The position numbers and the translations under genes are program-made. The notes below the pieces were generated by a model. The model did no database searches, was not told where the DNA came from, and saw nothing but the letters and a program-made list of their open reading frames with translations. 64,000 bases of DNA from Clostridium beijerinckii HUN142 (GTDB taxonomy: Bacteria > Bacillota > Clostridia > Clostridiales > Clostridiaceae), in contig NZ_KK211341.1 in the NCBI RefSeq assembly GCF_000621745.1, forward strand, positions 20,673 to 84,672, in the 5' to 3' direction. This document shows, in pieces, positions 26,375-34,567 of this stretch; position 1 is the first letter of the stretch; each line of letters starts with the position of its first letter.

Positions 26375-26917
26375 TCATTCACCGGCAGAAAACATAGCCT
26401 TCATACTACCTAATCCTAAAGCTTTATTAAGACCTGTAGTATCATCTATGTGACCGATCTTTACGTAGCTATATGAAGTATTAAACGTCTTATAGAAAAG
26501 AACAAGACAGTTGTCACCATAGAGCATTAAATCACCCTCACTGATTTTGCCTGGGATAGCTGACGCATCTGCACGCAGATTACTTGACAAATAATTATAT
26601 TTTTCATTTCCGTTAAGTTCAGACATATCTACTATTAACGGCAGCTGTTTAACAAACGCTTTAGCAGTTTCGTTATCCTCAAGAGTTGCGGCAAATATTG
26701 TATTTCCTACTGTGATATTTATAGTAGTAGTTTTTTTCACTTGTATGGCCTCCTTATTATTCTCTATTTTACTTTTATTGTATTCATTAGTTGAGCTGCT
26801 TTGAGAAACATCATGTGTTTCAGGTGATGTACTATCGTTGTTCTTTGCATTATTACTACATCCTGCAAAAGTAAAAATTACAACAATAATAAGAAATATA
26901 GGTAAGATTCTTTTCAC
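26375..26917 (-). CDS. Lipoprotein with cyclophilin-like domain
   Basis: A 180-residue lipoprotein. The GTG start (AGGAGG upstream) is followed by a signal peptide with lipobox TFAGC, so Cys20 should be acylated and the protein anchored outside the cell membrane. After a Ser/Asn-rich linker, residues about 60-180 match the small cyclophilin-like fold family: TINITVGNTIFAATLEDN, then a GDLMLYGDNCLVLFY segment. Members often accompany flavodoxin and aldo/keto reductase genes. Enzymatic activity is not established. Confidence 0.85.
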   Translation of the reverse strand: MKRILPIFLIIVVIFTFAGCSNNAKNNDSTSPETHDVSQSSSTNEYNKSKIENNKEAIQVKKTTTINITVGNTIFAATLEDNETAKAFVKQLPLIVDMSELNGNEKYNYLSSNLRADASAIPGKISEGDLMLYGDNCLVLFYKTFNTSYSYVKIGHIDDTTGLNKALGLGSMKAMFSAGE

Positions 26918-27029
26918 TCTATCTCCTCCTTCTCTATAGTGATTCTATACGGTACAATCAAAAAATAGCTGATAGCACAAAATTTAACTTTTTAATTACT
27001 ATCGACTATATTTATAAATAATTCAGAAT

Positions 27030-27155
27030 TTATATATTTTCTATAAAAAATGATTCTACCTTATCAAATGGAATTAAATCTGTTCTATCATAGAGACCAA
27101 CATGGCCAGCACTGGGATCCACATGCAGTTCTTTTGGCTCAGTAGCCACTTTTTG
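27030..27155 (-). pseudogene. C-terminal remnant of an alpha/beta hydrolase
   Basis: About 42 codons read ATEPKELHVDPSAGHVGLYD and LIPFDKVESFFIENI, the usual C-terminus, with the catalytic His in AGHVGLYD, of dienelactone-hydrolase-like alpha/beta hydrolases. The remainder is gone; repeat R3 lies at its broken end. Confidence 0.7.
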
Positions 27156-27189
27156 TATGCATCTTCACTAAGATATCTATAATGCTAGC

Positions 27190-27246
27190 ATCCGTGAAAT
27201 TCCTGCTTAAAAAAGTAGGAGTTTTACGGATGTTAGCTATCAGATA
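27190..27246 (-). repeat. Dispersed repeat, copy R3, inverted
   Basis: On the minus strand TATCTGATAGCTAACATCC is followed by GTAAAACTCCTACTT and AAGCAGGA, matching R1 at 21081. ATCCGTAAAACTCCTACTTT and its near complement form a long hairpin just after the MalY gene, so it may also act as its terminator. Confidence 0.55.
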
Positions 27247-27249
27247 GAT

Positions 27250-28422
27250 TCAATTAAGATTTGACTGATATAATTTAATTCCTTTTTTCAGGCGTGTAAT
27301 TCCGTCCTCAAGACGTTCTTTGGGGCATGCTATATTAATTCTGATGAATCCTCTCCCTGCTTTTCCATAGGATTCTCCATTAGAAACATATAGCCCAGTT
27401 TCCTCAAGAAGAAACTTACATAAAGAAGATGTATCCTTTGTAACTGGCCTACAGTCAACCCACAAGAGGTAAGTTGCATGGGCAGGTATCAAATATAATT
27501 CTGGCAATTCTGATTCCATAAACTTCTTTACAAACTTTATGTTTTCTTCCAAATAAAGTCGAAGTTCATTCAGCCAGTTTTCTCCTTTTGTGAATGCTGC
27601 AATTGTTGCTTCAATAGCTATTGCATTAGGCTCAGCTACTTCATCTGTGTTCAACGCCTTATTCATTTTGTGTCTAAGTATCTCATTTGGAATTACTACT
27701 GCTGCCGTCTGCAATCCTGCTATATTAAATGCTTTTGTTGGTGCAATACAGGTAATGCTGTTCTTTTCACAGATTTCCGAGACAGATGCAAAAGGAATAT
27801 ATTCATATTGTGTATATGTCAAATCACAGTGAATCTCATCCGAAAGAACAAGCACATGATATTTAAGACACAGCTCTCCAATCCTTTTCAATACCTCTTT
27901 GTCCCATACCTTCCCTATTGGATTGTGGGGGTTACAGAGAATCATCATGGTTGTTTGTGGATCAGAAAGTTTATTTTCTAAATCTTTAAAATCAATACTG
28001 TATTCTTTTCCATCATACAACAGCTTATTTTCTACAATATTTCTTCCATTATTCACAATTGAATTGAAAAAAATATTATAAACTGGAGTCTGTACTAGTA
28101 CATTTTCTCCTACTGATGTCATCTTCCTAACTGCACTTGAGATCGCTGGTACAACTCCTGTACAGAAAATTAACCATTCTTTATCTATCTTAAAATTATG
28201 CCTTCTTTCCCACCAGCTACTGATAGATTGATACCAATCATCTGGTACAATAGTATAACCTAATATACCTTTCCCCACTTTTTCCTGAATTGCTTTTATA
28301 ATCTCTGGTGCTGTCTTAAAATCCATATCAGCTACCCACATAGGAAGGATATTTTCACCAACATCCCACTTTAGAGAATTAGTATTACGCCTATCTGTTA
28401 ATATTCCAAAATCATATGGCAT
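27250..28422 (-). CDS. MalY/PatB-type aminotransferase (cystathionine beta-lyase-like)
   Basis: A 390-residue fold-type I PLP enzyme of the MalY/PatB group, which carries out beta-C-S lysis or aminotransfer. Features in order: MWVADMDFKTAPEI near the start, CNPHNPIGKVW, SDEIHCDLTY (Asp binding the PLP ring) and the PLP lysine in APTKAFNIAG, then GRGFIRINIACP near the end. The GGAGG ribosome site precedes ATG 28422, which overlaps the end of the DUF3737 gene by 11 bp, so the two are translationally linked. Substrate not certain. Confidence 0.92.
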   Translation of the reverse strand: MPYDFGILTDRRNTNSLKWDVGENILPMWVADMDFKTAPEIIKAIQEKVGKGILGYTIVPDDWYQSISSWWERRHNFKIDKEWLIFCTGVVPAISSAVRKMTSVGENVLVQTPVYNIFFNSIVNNGRNIVENKLLYDGKEYSIDFKDLENKLSDPQTTMMILCNPHNPIGKVWDKEVLKRIGELCLKYHVLVLSDEIHCDLTYTQYEYIPFASVSEICEKNSITCIAPTKAFNIAGLQTAAVVIPNEILRHKMNKALNTDEVAEPNAIAIEATIAAFTKGENWLNELRLYLEENIKFVKKFMESELPELYLIPAHATYLLWVDCRPVTKDTSSLCKFLLEETGLYVSNGESYGKAGRGFIRINIACPKERLEDGITRLKKGIKLYQSNLN

Positions 28423-29266
28423 GTTTCATCCCCTCCGTTATAATCTGTGTTTTCTTTGGATTTATTTTAGTTTCATCCATAATCAATTCACTAATACTTT
28501 CTGCCCTGATAATACCACTGATTGGGTTCATTACACTATCAATTTTATTAATAATCTGTACATCTATTGTGGAATATTCAAATGCCAAAGTAGTATTCAA
28601 TAATCGACAATTTTTCATTACAAGATTGTCCATATAGCACATGCCCTGAAGACTTTCAATAGTGCAGTTTACCAAAGTCACATTCTTTGAATTCCAGCCT
28701 AAGTATTCGCCTGAAATAAATGAATCATAAACTGTTACATTCTCACAGTTCCAGAATGCATCTTTTGACAGCATTTTTGCATTATGAATTTCAATATTTT
28801 TTCCTCCATCAAAAGAATAATTTCCAACCAGTTCAAATCCGTCAATTTTAATATTTGAACTGTTCATACCAAAATAATCTCCCTTGGCTGTTACATCTTT
28901 GAACAAAATATTGTCACAATTCCATAAAGTCTCGTCGGCATTCGGCATGGTAACATTTTCCAAAGTAATACCCTTTGAACGCCTAAAGTTCTTTGGTGCT
29001 TCAATAATTGTATTTGAAATATCAATATTCTCTGTATACCAGATTCCAGAACGAGCCATCTCAAATAGTGTACTGTCTTCTACAACAATGTTTTTGCAGT
29101 ACCATAATGGATATTTCCATTTAAAAGTACTGTAATCTATTTTAATATTTTGACTCTCCTTTAAAGGAGACTCCCCATCAGCAAACGTGCAATATGAAAT
29201 CTGCAAATCTTTACTATTAAATAATGCTCTCTCACCAGTCAGCATCTGTTGTTTTATTAATTCCAT
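28412..29266 (-). CDS. DUF3737 family right-handed beta-helix protein
   Basis: A 284-residue protein resembling DUF3737. The whole sequence is built of short repeats of the type NIKIDYSTFKWKYPLWYCKN and NVTVYDSFISGEYLGWNSKN, as expected for a parallel beta helix; it has no signal peptide. The family has no established reaction. It is the first gene of a unit with the MalY enzyme (11-bp overlap) and is preceded by a MerR-type promoter at 29318 that closely matches the one before the MerR/DXS-like unit, suggesting a common regulator. Confidence 0.85.
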   Translation of the reverse strand: MELIKQQMLTGERALFNSKDLQISYCTFADGESPLKESQNIKIDYSTFKWKYPLWYCKNIVVEDSTLFEMARSGIWYTENIDISNTIIEAPKNFRRSKGITLENVTMPNADETLWNCDNILFKDVTAKGDYFGMNSSNIKIDGFELVGNYSFDGGKNIEIHNAKMLSKDAFWNCENVTVYDSFISGEYLGWNSKNVTLVNCTIESLQGMCYMDNLVMKNCRLLNTTLAFEYSTIDVQIINKIDSVMNPISGIIRAESISELIMDETKINPKKTQIITEGMKHAI

Positions 29267-29317
29267 AAATTTATCCCTCTTTCATTTAAACTCGTGATTA
29301 ACTCTACTTATAATCCA

Positions 29318-29348
29318 ATCATAAAGGATAAAGCTAACTTTATGTCAA
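29318..29348 (-). promoter_or_regulatory. MerR-type promoter for DUF3737-malY unit
   Basis: TTGACA, 19-bp spacer with TAAAGTTAGCTTTA, then TATGAT on the minus strand, 52 bp before the DUF3737 start. It differs from the promoter at 31973 only slightly. Confidence 0.8.
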
Positions 29349-29457
29349 TCCCTTTTGAAATTTAAATTTATAAGGTTTAAATTCTATTTCTTACAACAAT
29401 AAAGGCTTTCACCATAGAATATCTACTTTTTTGTAAAAGTAATACTCCATGACAAAG

Positions 29458-29640
29458 CCTACTATTTAGTGTAATTATATAAAAAAGTAACATTACCTTC
29501 TTGCGATTTATCCCTAAGAATAATAGTGGCACAATTGCCCCAGCTATAGCAACAGCAAGTGCAAGCAAACTTACTAGAAGCCCTGCTTTAGATGTACTGA
29601 CATGAAAACTATCAGCAATTAAAAAGAACTTTCTCTGTAC
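29458..29640 (-). pseudogene. N-terminal fragment of an MFS transporter
   Basis: The minus-strand frame contains FLIADSFHVSTSKAGLLVSL, LALAVAIAGAIVPLL and GINRKKVMLL: the second transmembrane helix and the following basic loop of DHA1-type efflux proteins. Reading continues to 29377 but is no longer MFS-like. No start codon is present. It lies between the promoter at 29318 and the DXS-like gene. Confidence 0.65.
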
Positions 29641-29657
29641 TTACTTCAATTACTATA

Positions 29658-31418
29658 TTATTTGATAACTTTCATAATATCGTACATGATTTGTTCTAAC
29701 GATATACCATTTTCTTTTAATAACTTTTCTGGAATATAGCGATCTTGGAAACTCTTTCCGATTCCATAATTCTTTACTTTCATATCCGCTAACCCATAAT
29801 AGCTCGCAATCTTCTCGCCAAAACCACCTTCTAAAATACCATCTTCTAAGGTTATTACCAATTCATGATTTTCCTTTAAGCTTTCTAACATCTCTTCATC
29901 CAATCCAGTAATAAATTTTGGATTAATTAATGTTGCTTCTATTCCCTTTTCTTTGGCAATTGTTTCAACTACCTCTTCTCCCAATTGATAGAAATCTCCA
30001 AGTGCAATAACTGCAACATCCTTTCCTTTCTTACTCATCTGATATTTATTTAGAATAGAGTAATCAGTTGTATCTTCTACGCCGCTTTCGATTACTCCCA
30101 TTGCTGGAACACGGATAGCCACTGGATGATCTTTTTGATTAATTCCCCATTCAAGCATTGCAAAATATTCTTCTTTGCATGTTGGTGCCAAATATACCAT
30201 GTTTGGAATGTTTCCCATCATTGCAATATCAAAAAGCCCAAGATGTGTCACATCATTCATTCCATAAACAGATGCTAGATATACAAGTAATACTGCTGGA
30301 TTATTATTTATGCACAAGTCCTGTGAAAGCTGGTCATATGTTCTTTGAAGAAATGTACTGTACACTCCGTAAACTGGATTACCACCATTTGCTGCTATTC
30401 CTGAAGCTAGAGCAACTGCATGTTCTTCAGCAATACCAACATCTACAAATTGTCTTCCTGCTTCTTTTCTTCTATCTGGCCAAAAACCAAACACTGCCGG
30501 AGTTCCTGAGGTAATGGCAACTACTTTTGGATCCTTTTTCATAGCATCTAACAGATATTGTCCTGTAAGATTTCCATAATCCTCTTCATCGCCCATAGGG
30601 AACTTTGATTCTCCTGTTTCAAGTACAAAAGGCATTCCCCAGTGCCACTGTTCTTTATTTTTTTCAGCAAATTCAAGACCTTTTCCTTTAACCGTATGAA
30701 CGTGAACAACTACTGGATGTTCTGTATCCTTAACTTTTTTAAATACACTAATTAACTGCTCAAAATCATGTCCGTCTTTTACATAATAATAATCAAGGCC
30801 CATTGCTTTAAAGAAGTTACACTCACATCTGCCTTCTGTATCTCTAAGTTCTTTAAGATTTTTATATAAGCCGCCATAATTTTCTGCAATAGACATGTCA
30901 TTATCATTTACAACAATAATCATGTTTCTTCCTGTTTCGGCAGCATTATTTAGACCTTCATATGCTTCACCGCCACTTAGTGAACCATCTCCTATGATAG
31001 CAATTACATTGTCATTCTCATCTTTTAAGTCTCTTGCTTTTGCAAGGCCACAAGCAAGACTGATAGATGTAGAAGTATGGCCTATATTAAAGAAGTCATG
31101 TTTACTTTCCTCTGGATTCGAATAACCAGATACTTCGTCATATTTTTCTGAATTAATAAATGAATCTTTTCTTCCAGTAAGCATTTTATGTATATAGCTT
31201 TGATGAGAGACATCATAAACAATCTTATCCTTTGGCGAGTTAAATACATAGTGTAATGCAACTGTTAGTTCCACAATTCCAAGATTTGGGCCAATATGCC
31301 CTCCGTGTTCACTTAACTTCTTAAGGAGTACCTGACGGATTTCTGAACTCAACTGAATCATTTCAGCTAATGATAATTTTTTTACGTCCTCTGGTGAATT
31401 AATTTTTTCTAAATGCAC
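29658..31418 (-). CDS. DXS-like thiamine-diphosphate enzyme, copy 2
   Basis: A 586-residue paralogue of 11050..12807. It keeps DVSHQSYIHK (69-78), GDGSLSGG (143-150), NDND and Glu331 in GIAEEHAV. Tyr in GVYSTFLQR is kept, unlike copy 1, but the two Dxs arginines for glyceraldehyde phosphate again appear missing (YLASVYG in place of the DRAG region, RVPAM in place of YPRG). The start is GTG 31418 after AAGGAG. It is 96 nt downstream of a MerR gene and shares its promoter at 31973. A ketol-forming ThDP reaction with an acceptor other than glyceraldehyde phosphate is inferred, not shown. Confidence 0.85.
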   Translation of the reverse strand: MHLEKINSPEDVKKLSLAEMIQLSSEIRQVLLKKLSEHGGHIGPNLGIVELTVALHYVFNSPKDKIVYDVSHQSYIHKMLTGRKDSFINSEKYDEVSGYSNPEESKHDFFNIGHTSTSISLACGLAKARDLKDENDNVIAIIGDGSLSGGEAYEGLNNAAETGRNMIIVVNDNDMSIAENYGGLYKNLKELRDTEGRCECNFFKAMGLDYYYVKDGHDFEQLISVFKKVKDTEHPVVVHVHTVKGKGLEFAEKNKEQWHWGMPFVLETGESKFPMGDEEDYGNLTGQYLLDAMKKDPKVVAITSGTPAVFGFWPDRRKEAGRQFVDVGIAEEHAVALASGIAANGGNPVYGVYSTFLQRTYDQLSQDLCINNNPAVLLVYLASVYGMNDVTHLGLFDIAMMGNIPNMVYLAPTCKEEYFAMLEWGINQKDHPVAIRVPAMGVIESGVEDTTDYSILNKYQMSKKGKDVAVIALGDFYQLGEEVVETIAKEKGIEATLINPKFITGLDEEMLESLKENHELVITLEDGILEGGFGEKIASYYGLADMKVKNYGIGKSFQDRYIPEKLLKENGISLEQIMYDIMKVIK

Positions 31419-31514
31419 TTTTAAATCTCTCCTTTTGTATTTTTAATCAATTGTTTATGACTTTAAGATAAAATCGTATTCTGTTTCTTTCATCTACAAG
31501 AATTCTTTGCCACT

Positions 31515-31913
31515 TTACTCATGCTTTTTGATTTGATGAACTGTCTCTGTACCCGCCTCAATTGCTGTCTCATAATACCATATCTTATGATTAATGGTTT
31601 CCATCACCTTATTTAATTCTTCCATCTGCTTTTGAACAGCTTCCTTTCTTTCAAAAAAAATCTCTAGCCGTTTATTAAGAGTAGCATCACCCTCCTGACA
31701 TAAATCCATATACTTTTTTATGTTTTTTATTGACATTCCAGAATTTTTCATACATGCTATGATCTCTAACCACTGAAAATCTTCATCTTTAAAAATTCTA
31801 GTTCCATCTGGCTTTTTATCCACAAAAGGAAGAAGACCTTCTTTATCATAATAACGCAGGGTTGGAATCGTAACTCCCATTTTTGCTGCAACCTGACCAA
31901 TAGTATATTTCAT
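31515..31913 (-). CDS. MerR-family regulator
   Basis: A 132-residue MerR protein: YTIGQVAAKMGVTIPTLRYY, DKEGLLPFV and an MKNSGMSIKNIKKYMDL segment, then a coiled coil and a short tail. It is the first gene of an operon with DXS-like copy 2 and is preceded by the promoter at 31973, whose spacer holds a perfect TAAAGTTAACTTTA palindrome, so autoregulation is likely. The similar site at 29318 suggests it also controls DUF3737-malY. Confidence 0.92.
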   Translation of the reverse strand: MKYTIGQVAAKMGVTIPTLRYYDKEGLLPFVDKKPDGTRIFKDEDFQWLEIIACMKNSGMSIKNIKKYMDLCQEGDATLNKRLEIFFERKEAVQKQMEELNKVMETINHKIWYYETAIEAGTETVHQIKKHE

Positions 31914-31972
31914 ATGGCTCTCCTCTCTTCAATTAGTTCTCACCAATTATTATTAACTCTACTTACACACCT

Positions 31973-32003
31973 ATCATAAAGGGTAAAGTTAACTTTATGT
32001 CAA
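31973..32003 (-). promoter_or_regulatory. MerR-type promoter for merR-DXS-like operon
   Basis: TTGACA, 19-bp spacer, then TATGAT on the minus strand, both near-consensus. The 14-bp perfect palindrome TAAAGTTAACTTTA fills the -35 side of the spacer. Confidence 0.82.
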
Positions 32004-32047
32004 TACCTTATTTTTAAAATTCTCTGATATGATCTTTTTAGTATGTT

Positions 32048-32181
32048 ATTCAGTATCTTCTACTTCATCTTGATAAATCTGCTGCTTTTCAAACTCATTT
32101 TTACAATTCCGATTTAATTCAGGAATGTTTGTAGAACCGGATTCTTTATATTTTTCTACTTCTTCATTGAATTGATACCTC
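32048..32181 (-). other. Possible coding remnant
   Basis: A minus-strand frame without start reads QFNEEVEKYKESGSTNIPEL and ends in DEVEDTE at a TAA near 32048. It is protein-like but I do not recognise it. Otherwise this gap between merR and the 623-aa gene holds only the promoter at 31973 and a terminator. Confidence 0.25.
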
Positions 32182-32364
32182 TATAGGTTATATCTAAAAT
32201 TATATCTGAAATAAATTTTATTACTATAAACTGCATAGTTACTTAAATTCAGTTGTTTTCAAATTATGAATATTATCTTAAATTTTCCATATTGGGTGTA
32301 CACATCTAGTTATGTAGTAAAGTCAAAATATAGGTTCTATGGATTAATTATAATTTTAGACATC

Positions 32365-32409
32365 AAAAAAAACTTCAGTTTATATGAATTAGTAATACTG
32401 AAGTTTTTT
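32365..32409 (-). terminator. Bidirectional terminator
   Basis: AAAAAACTTCAGT and ACTGAAGTTTTTT form a stem with A-run and T-run on opposite sides. It lies about 95 bp after the stop of the 623-aa gene and can end that transcript. Confidence 0.8.
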
Positions 32410-32502
32410 ATCTATAATTTATAATCTAATCGCTGTATAAAAGTACAGTTTATCAAACCAATGTAGTATAAGTTACTTAGCATTATCTATGTGTTTTATT
32501 TT

Positions 32503-34374
32503 TCATTGGAGACGGACCTCATGCCTAACTATATTATCACTAATTTTTTTGAACATCTCTTTAAACGCACTATAAAAATCATCAATAGTTATATTTGTTT
32601 CAATTTCCAAAGCCTCGTATAAATTATTTGTGTTAAATTTTTTTCTTGATATATCTACTAGAAATGCACTTTCAAAATAATTTATGGCGTTTTCTTCAAG
32701 CCTTTCTTTAATGGATTTTATTAATTTCTCTTTATCTTCCTTAGATATTTCACCATTAACATTTACTAAAATTTTATTTTCATTAGGACCAAATCCAACT
32801 GTTTGATAACCATAATCAACCAGCATTTTTAATATTCTTTTGCTATCATTATAATCGCCACTCTTCATACTAAAATCAATTGGTTTATTATCTTTTCTTG
32901 CAGTTAAACATGCTGTAACTTTATATTCTTTATAATTATCTTTGCGATTTCTTATTATTGTATGAATCTCACTGTAAGTATAATTTTTACGATTTATATC
33001 GCTTTTTTCACTTTCATCAGCAATGATTCTCTTCCACTGCTCAACTAGGTATCCTTTATATCTTTCATAAAGCATTCCCATAAGAGCTTGCACAATCATT
33101 CTTTCTTGATTCAAAGAAATACTAATTAATCCTTCCTTATTTGATGATTTAATCTTTATAGGTTTGCTTAACCTTTCGCTTTCTTTTCTAATTAGTCTTA
33201 ATAATTGCACAAAATCATTCCGTGTGTTTAATTTACCTAATGTTCTTTTGTCTATATCTTTAAATTGTTCTGTTACAATAACTTTATCTCCTTTAATCCC
33301 TAATTTTTTAGCTGTATCATATTTTAATGTATCTATTAAATCTTCTCTAGAATTAGAATCTAATAAGTCGTTTTCAAATAAATAATTTTTATATGATTCA
33401 AACTCATTTAAGACATAAAATATTCTCTTATTTAAAGTAGTAGCATTTATATTTTCTTTCAATTTCGAAAGATGTTCTAACTTATTACTGCATTTAGATA
33501 TAACCATAAATAATTCTCTATAATCCTCACCAATACGATTTTCTATTGTCTTTGCTATATTTTTACCTGTAGGACAATCAATAAATATTATTCCTAAATA
33601 TTGCGCTTTACTAGCAGGAACCTTAATGTATGCCCTTTCAACCATAAGATCACAAGAAGTATTTATTCCATAAATGATATTACACAAGTTTCGGAAATCC
33701 TTATTTAAAAATTTATTAGCATAGTCTTGAGCTTCATTAGCATATTCATGCCCATCTTCATTATATTCATAGCACTCTGAAGTCATTTTCAACCATCTGC
33801 TATAATGTTTATGAAACTCATCTTTGAAATCTCCAAAATAACTCTTCCATATATGCTCATCTTTCTCTTCAAAAGTATCAAAGTCATCAGAAGAATTTAT
33901 TTTCTTTAATTCGGTAAGCAATTCATTAAAATTGATATCTTTAAATACCTTTTGTATACTATTCACTTCATAAAATTTAATTAAGGAAATATTATTAATT
34001 TGATTGTTTAAAGAATTATAAAAAGCTTTCTTAAAACGTTCTTCACTAAAATTATCGTTTTCTACACAATTATCATTATTAAGAATTAGATAAGCCTCAT
34101 ATAGTGATTTTATAATCTCATCTTTGATTTTTTCAACTAGACTAAGTTCACTTTTCAAGCATAAATAAACATTAATAAAATCGCTTTTTGTAGACGAACA
34201 TAATATTTCTGTCGGAAAGCTAATATAGTTGTCGTTTTTCAAAAAATCTGTTTCTTCAAAAATTCCATCTTTAATAACCACTTTTTGCAATTGAGATTTC
34301 CCTAAATTCTCAAGATCTATCACGTTTACCCTTGTCTTAGTTTCATTTTCAAATTTGTTTATGATATTCCCCAT
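32503..34374 (-). CDS. Large protein with degenerate dynamin-like features
   Basis: A 623-residue soluble, Lys/Glu/Asn-rich protein that I cannot place firmly. The N-terminal half has spaced features recalling a dynamin-type GTPase: a GKS near residue 25 without the full P-loop, FPTEILCSSTKSDFINVYL where the switch I threonine would be, GIIFIDCPTGKN where DxPG would be, and FYVLNEFESY where NKxD would be. All are off-consensus. The C-terminal half is helical and may be a stalk. GGAGG precedes ATG. It stands alone between the accessory region and gatB. Function unknown. Confidence 0.7.
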   Translation of the reverse strand: MGNIINKFENETKTRVNVIDLENLGKSQLQKVVIKDGIFEETDFLKNDNYISFPTEILCSSTKSDFINVYLCLKSELSLVEKIKDEIIKSLYEAYLILNNDNCVENDNFSEERFKKAFYNSLNNQINNISLIKFYEVNSIQKVFKDINFNELLTELKKINSSDDFDTFEEKDEHIWKSYFGDFKDEFHKHYSRWLKMTSECYEYNEDGHEYANEAQDYANKFLNKDFRNLCNIIYGINTSCDLMVERAYIKVPASKAQYLGIIFIDCPTGKNIAKTIENRIGEDYRELFMVISKCSNKLEHLSKLKENINATTLNKRIFYVLNEFESYKNYLFENDLLDSNSREDLIDTLKYDTAKKLGIKGDKVIVTEQFKDIDKRTLGKLNTRNDFVQLLRLIRKESERLSKPIKIKSSNKEGLISISLNQERMIVQALMGMLYERYKGYLVEQWKRIIADESEKSDINRKNYTYSEIHTIIRNRKDNYKEYKVTACLTARKDNKPIDFSMKSGDYNDSKRILKMLVDYGYQTVGFGPNENKILVNVNGEISKEDKEKLIKSIKERLEENAINYFESAFLVDISRKKFNTNNLYEALEIETNITIDDFYSAFKEMFKKISDNIVRHEVRLQ

Positions 34375-34511
34375 AATTTCCTCCCTTTATTAAAATATAA
34401 TGGAGCTTGAGCATTTAACATATAAGTTAATATATAATATTATTTTTTGTAAATATTTATTCCACTAAAACAAGTCAAATTTCACAATTATTTAATTACT
34501 AAATCAGTTAA

Positions 34512-34552
34512 AATAAAAAGGAGAGCTTCTGCATATAGAATGCACGCTCTCC
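34512..34552 (-). terminator. Rho-independent terminator of aspS2-gatCAB operon
   Basis: GGAGAGC and GCTCTCC flank an inner stem on the minus strand, followed by TTTTTATTTT, directly after gatB. Confidence 0.88.
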
Positions 34553-34567
34553 ATTTCAATTTAATTT

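Noticed and set aside
29658..31418. Housekeeping 1-deoxyxylulose-5-phosphate synthase
   Set aside because: Substrate-phosphate arginines seem absent and the gene is in a MerR operon away from isoprenoid genes.
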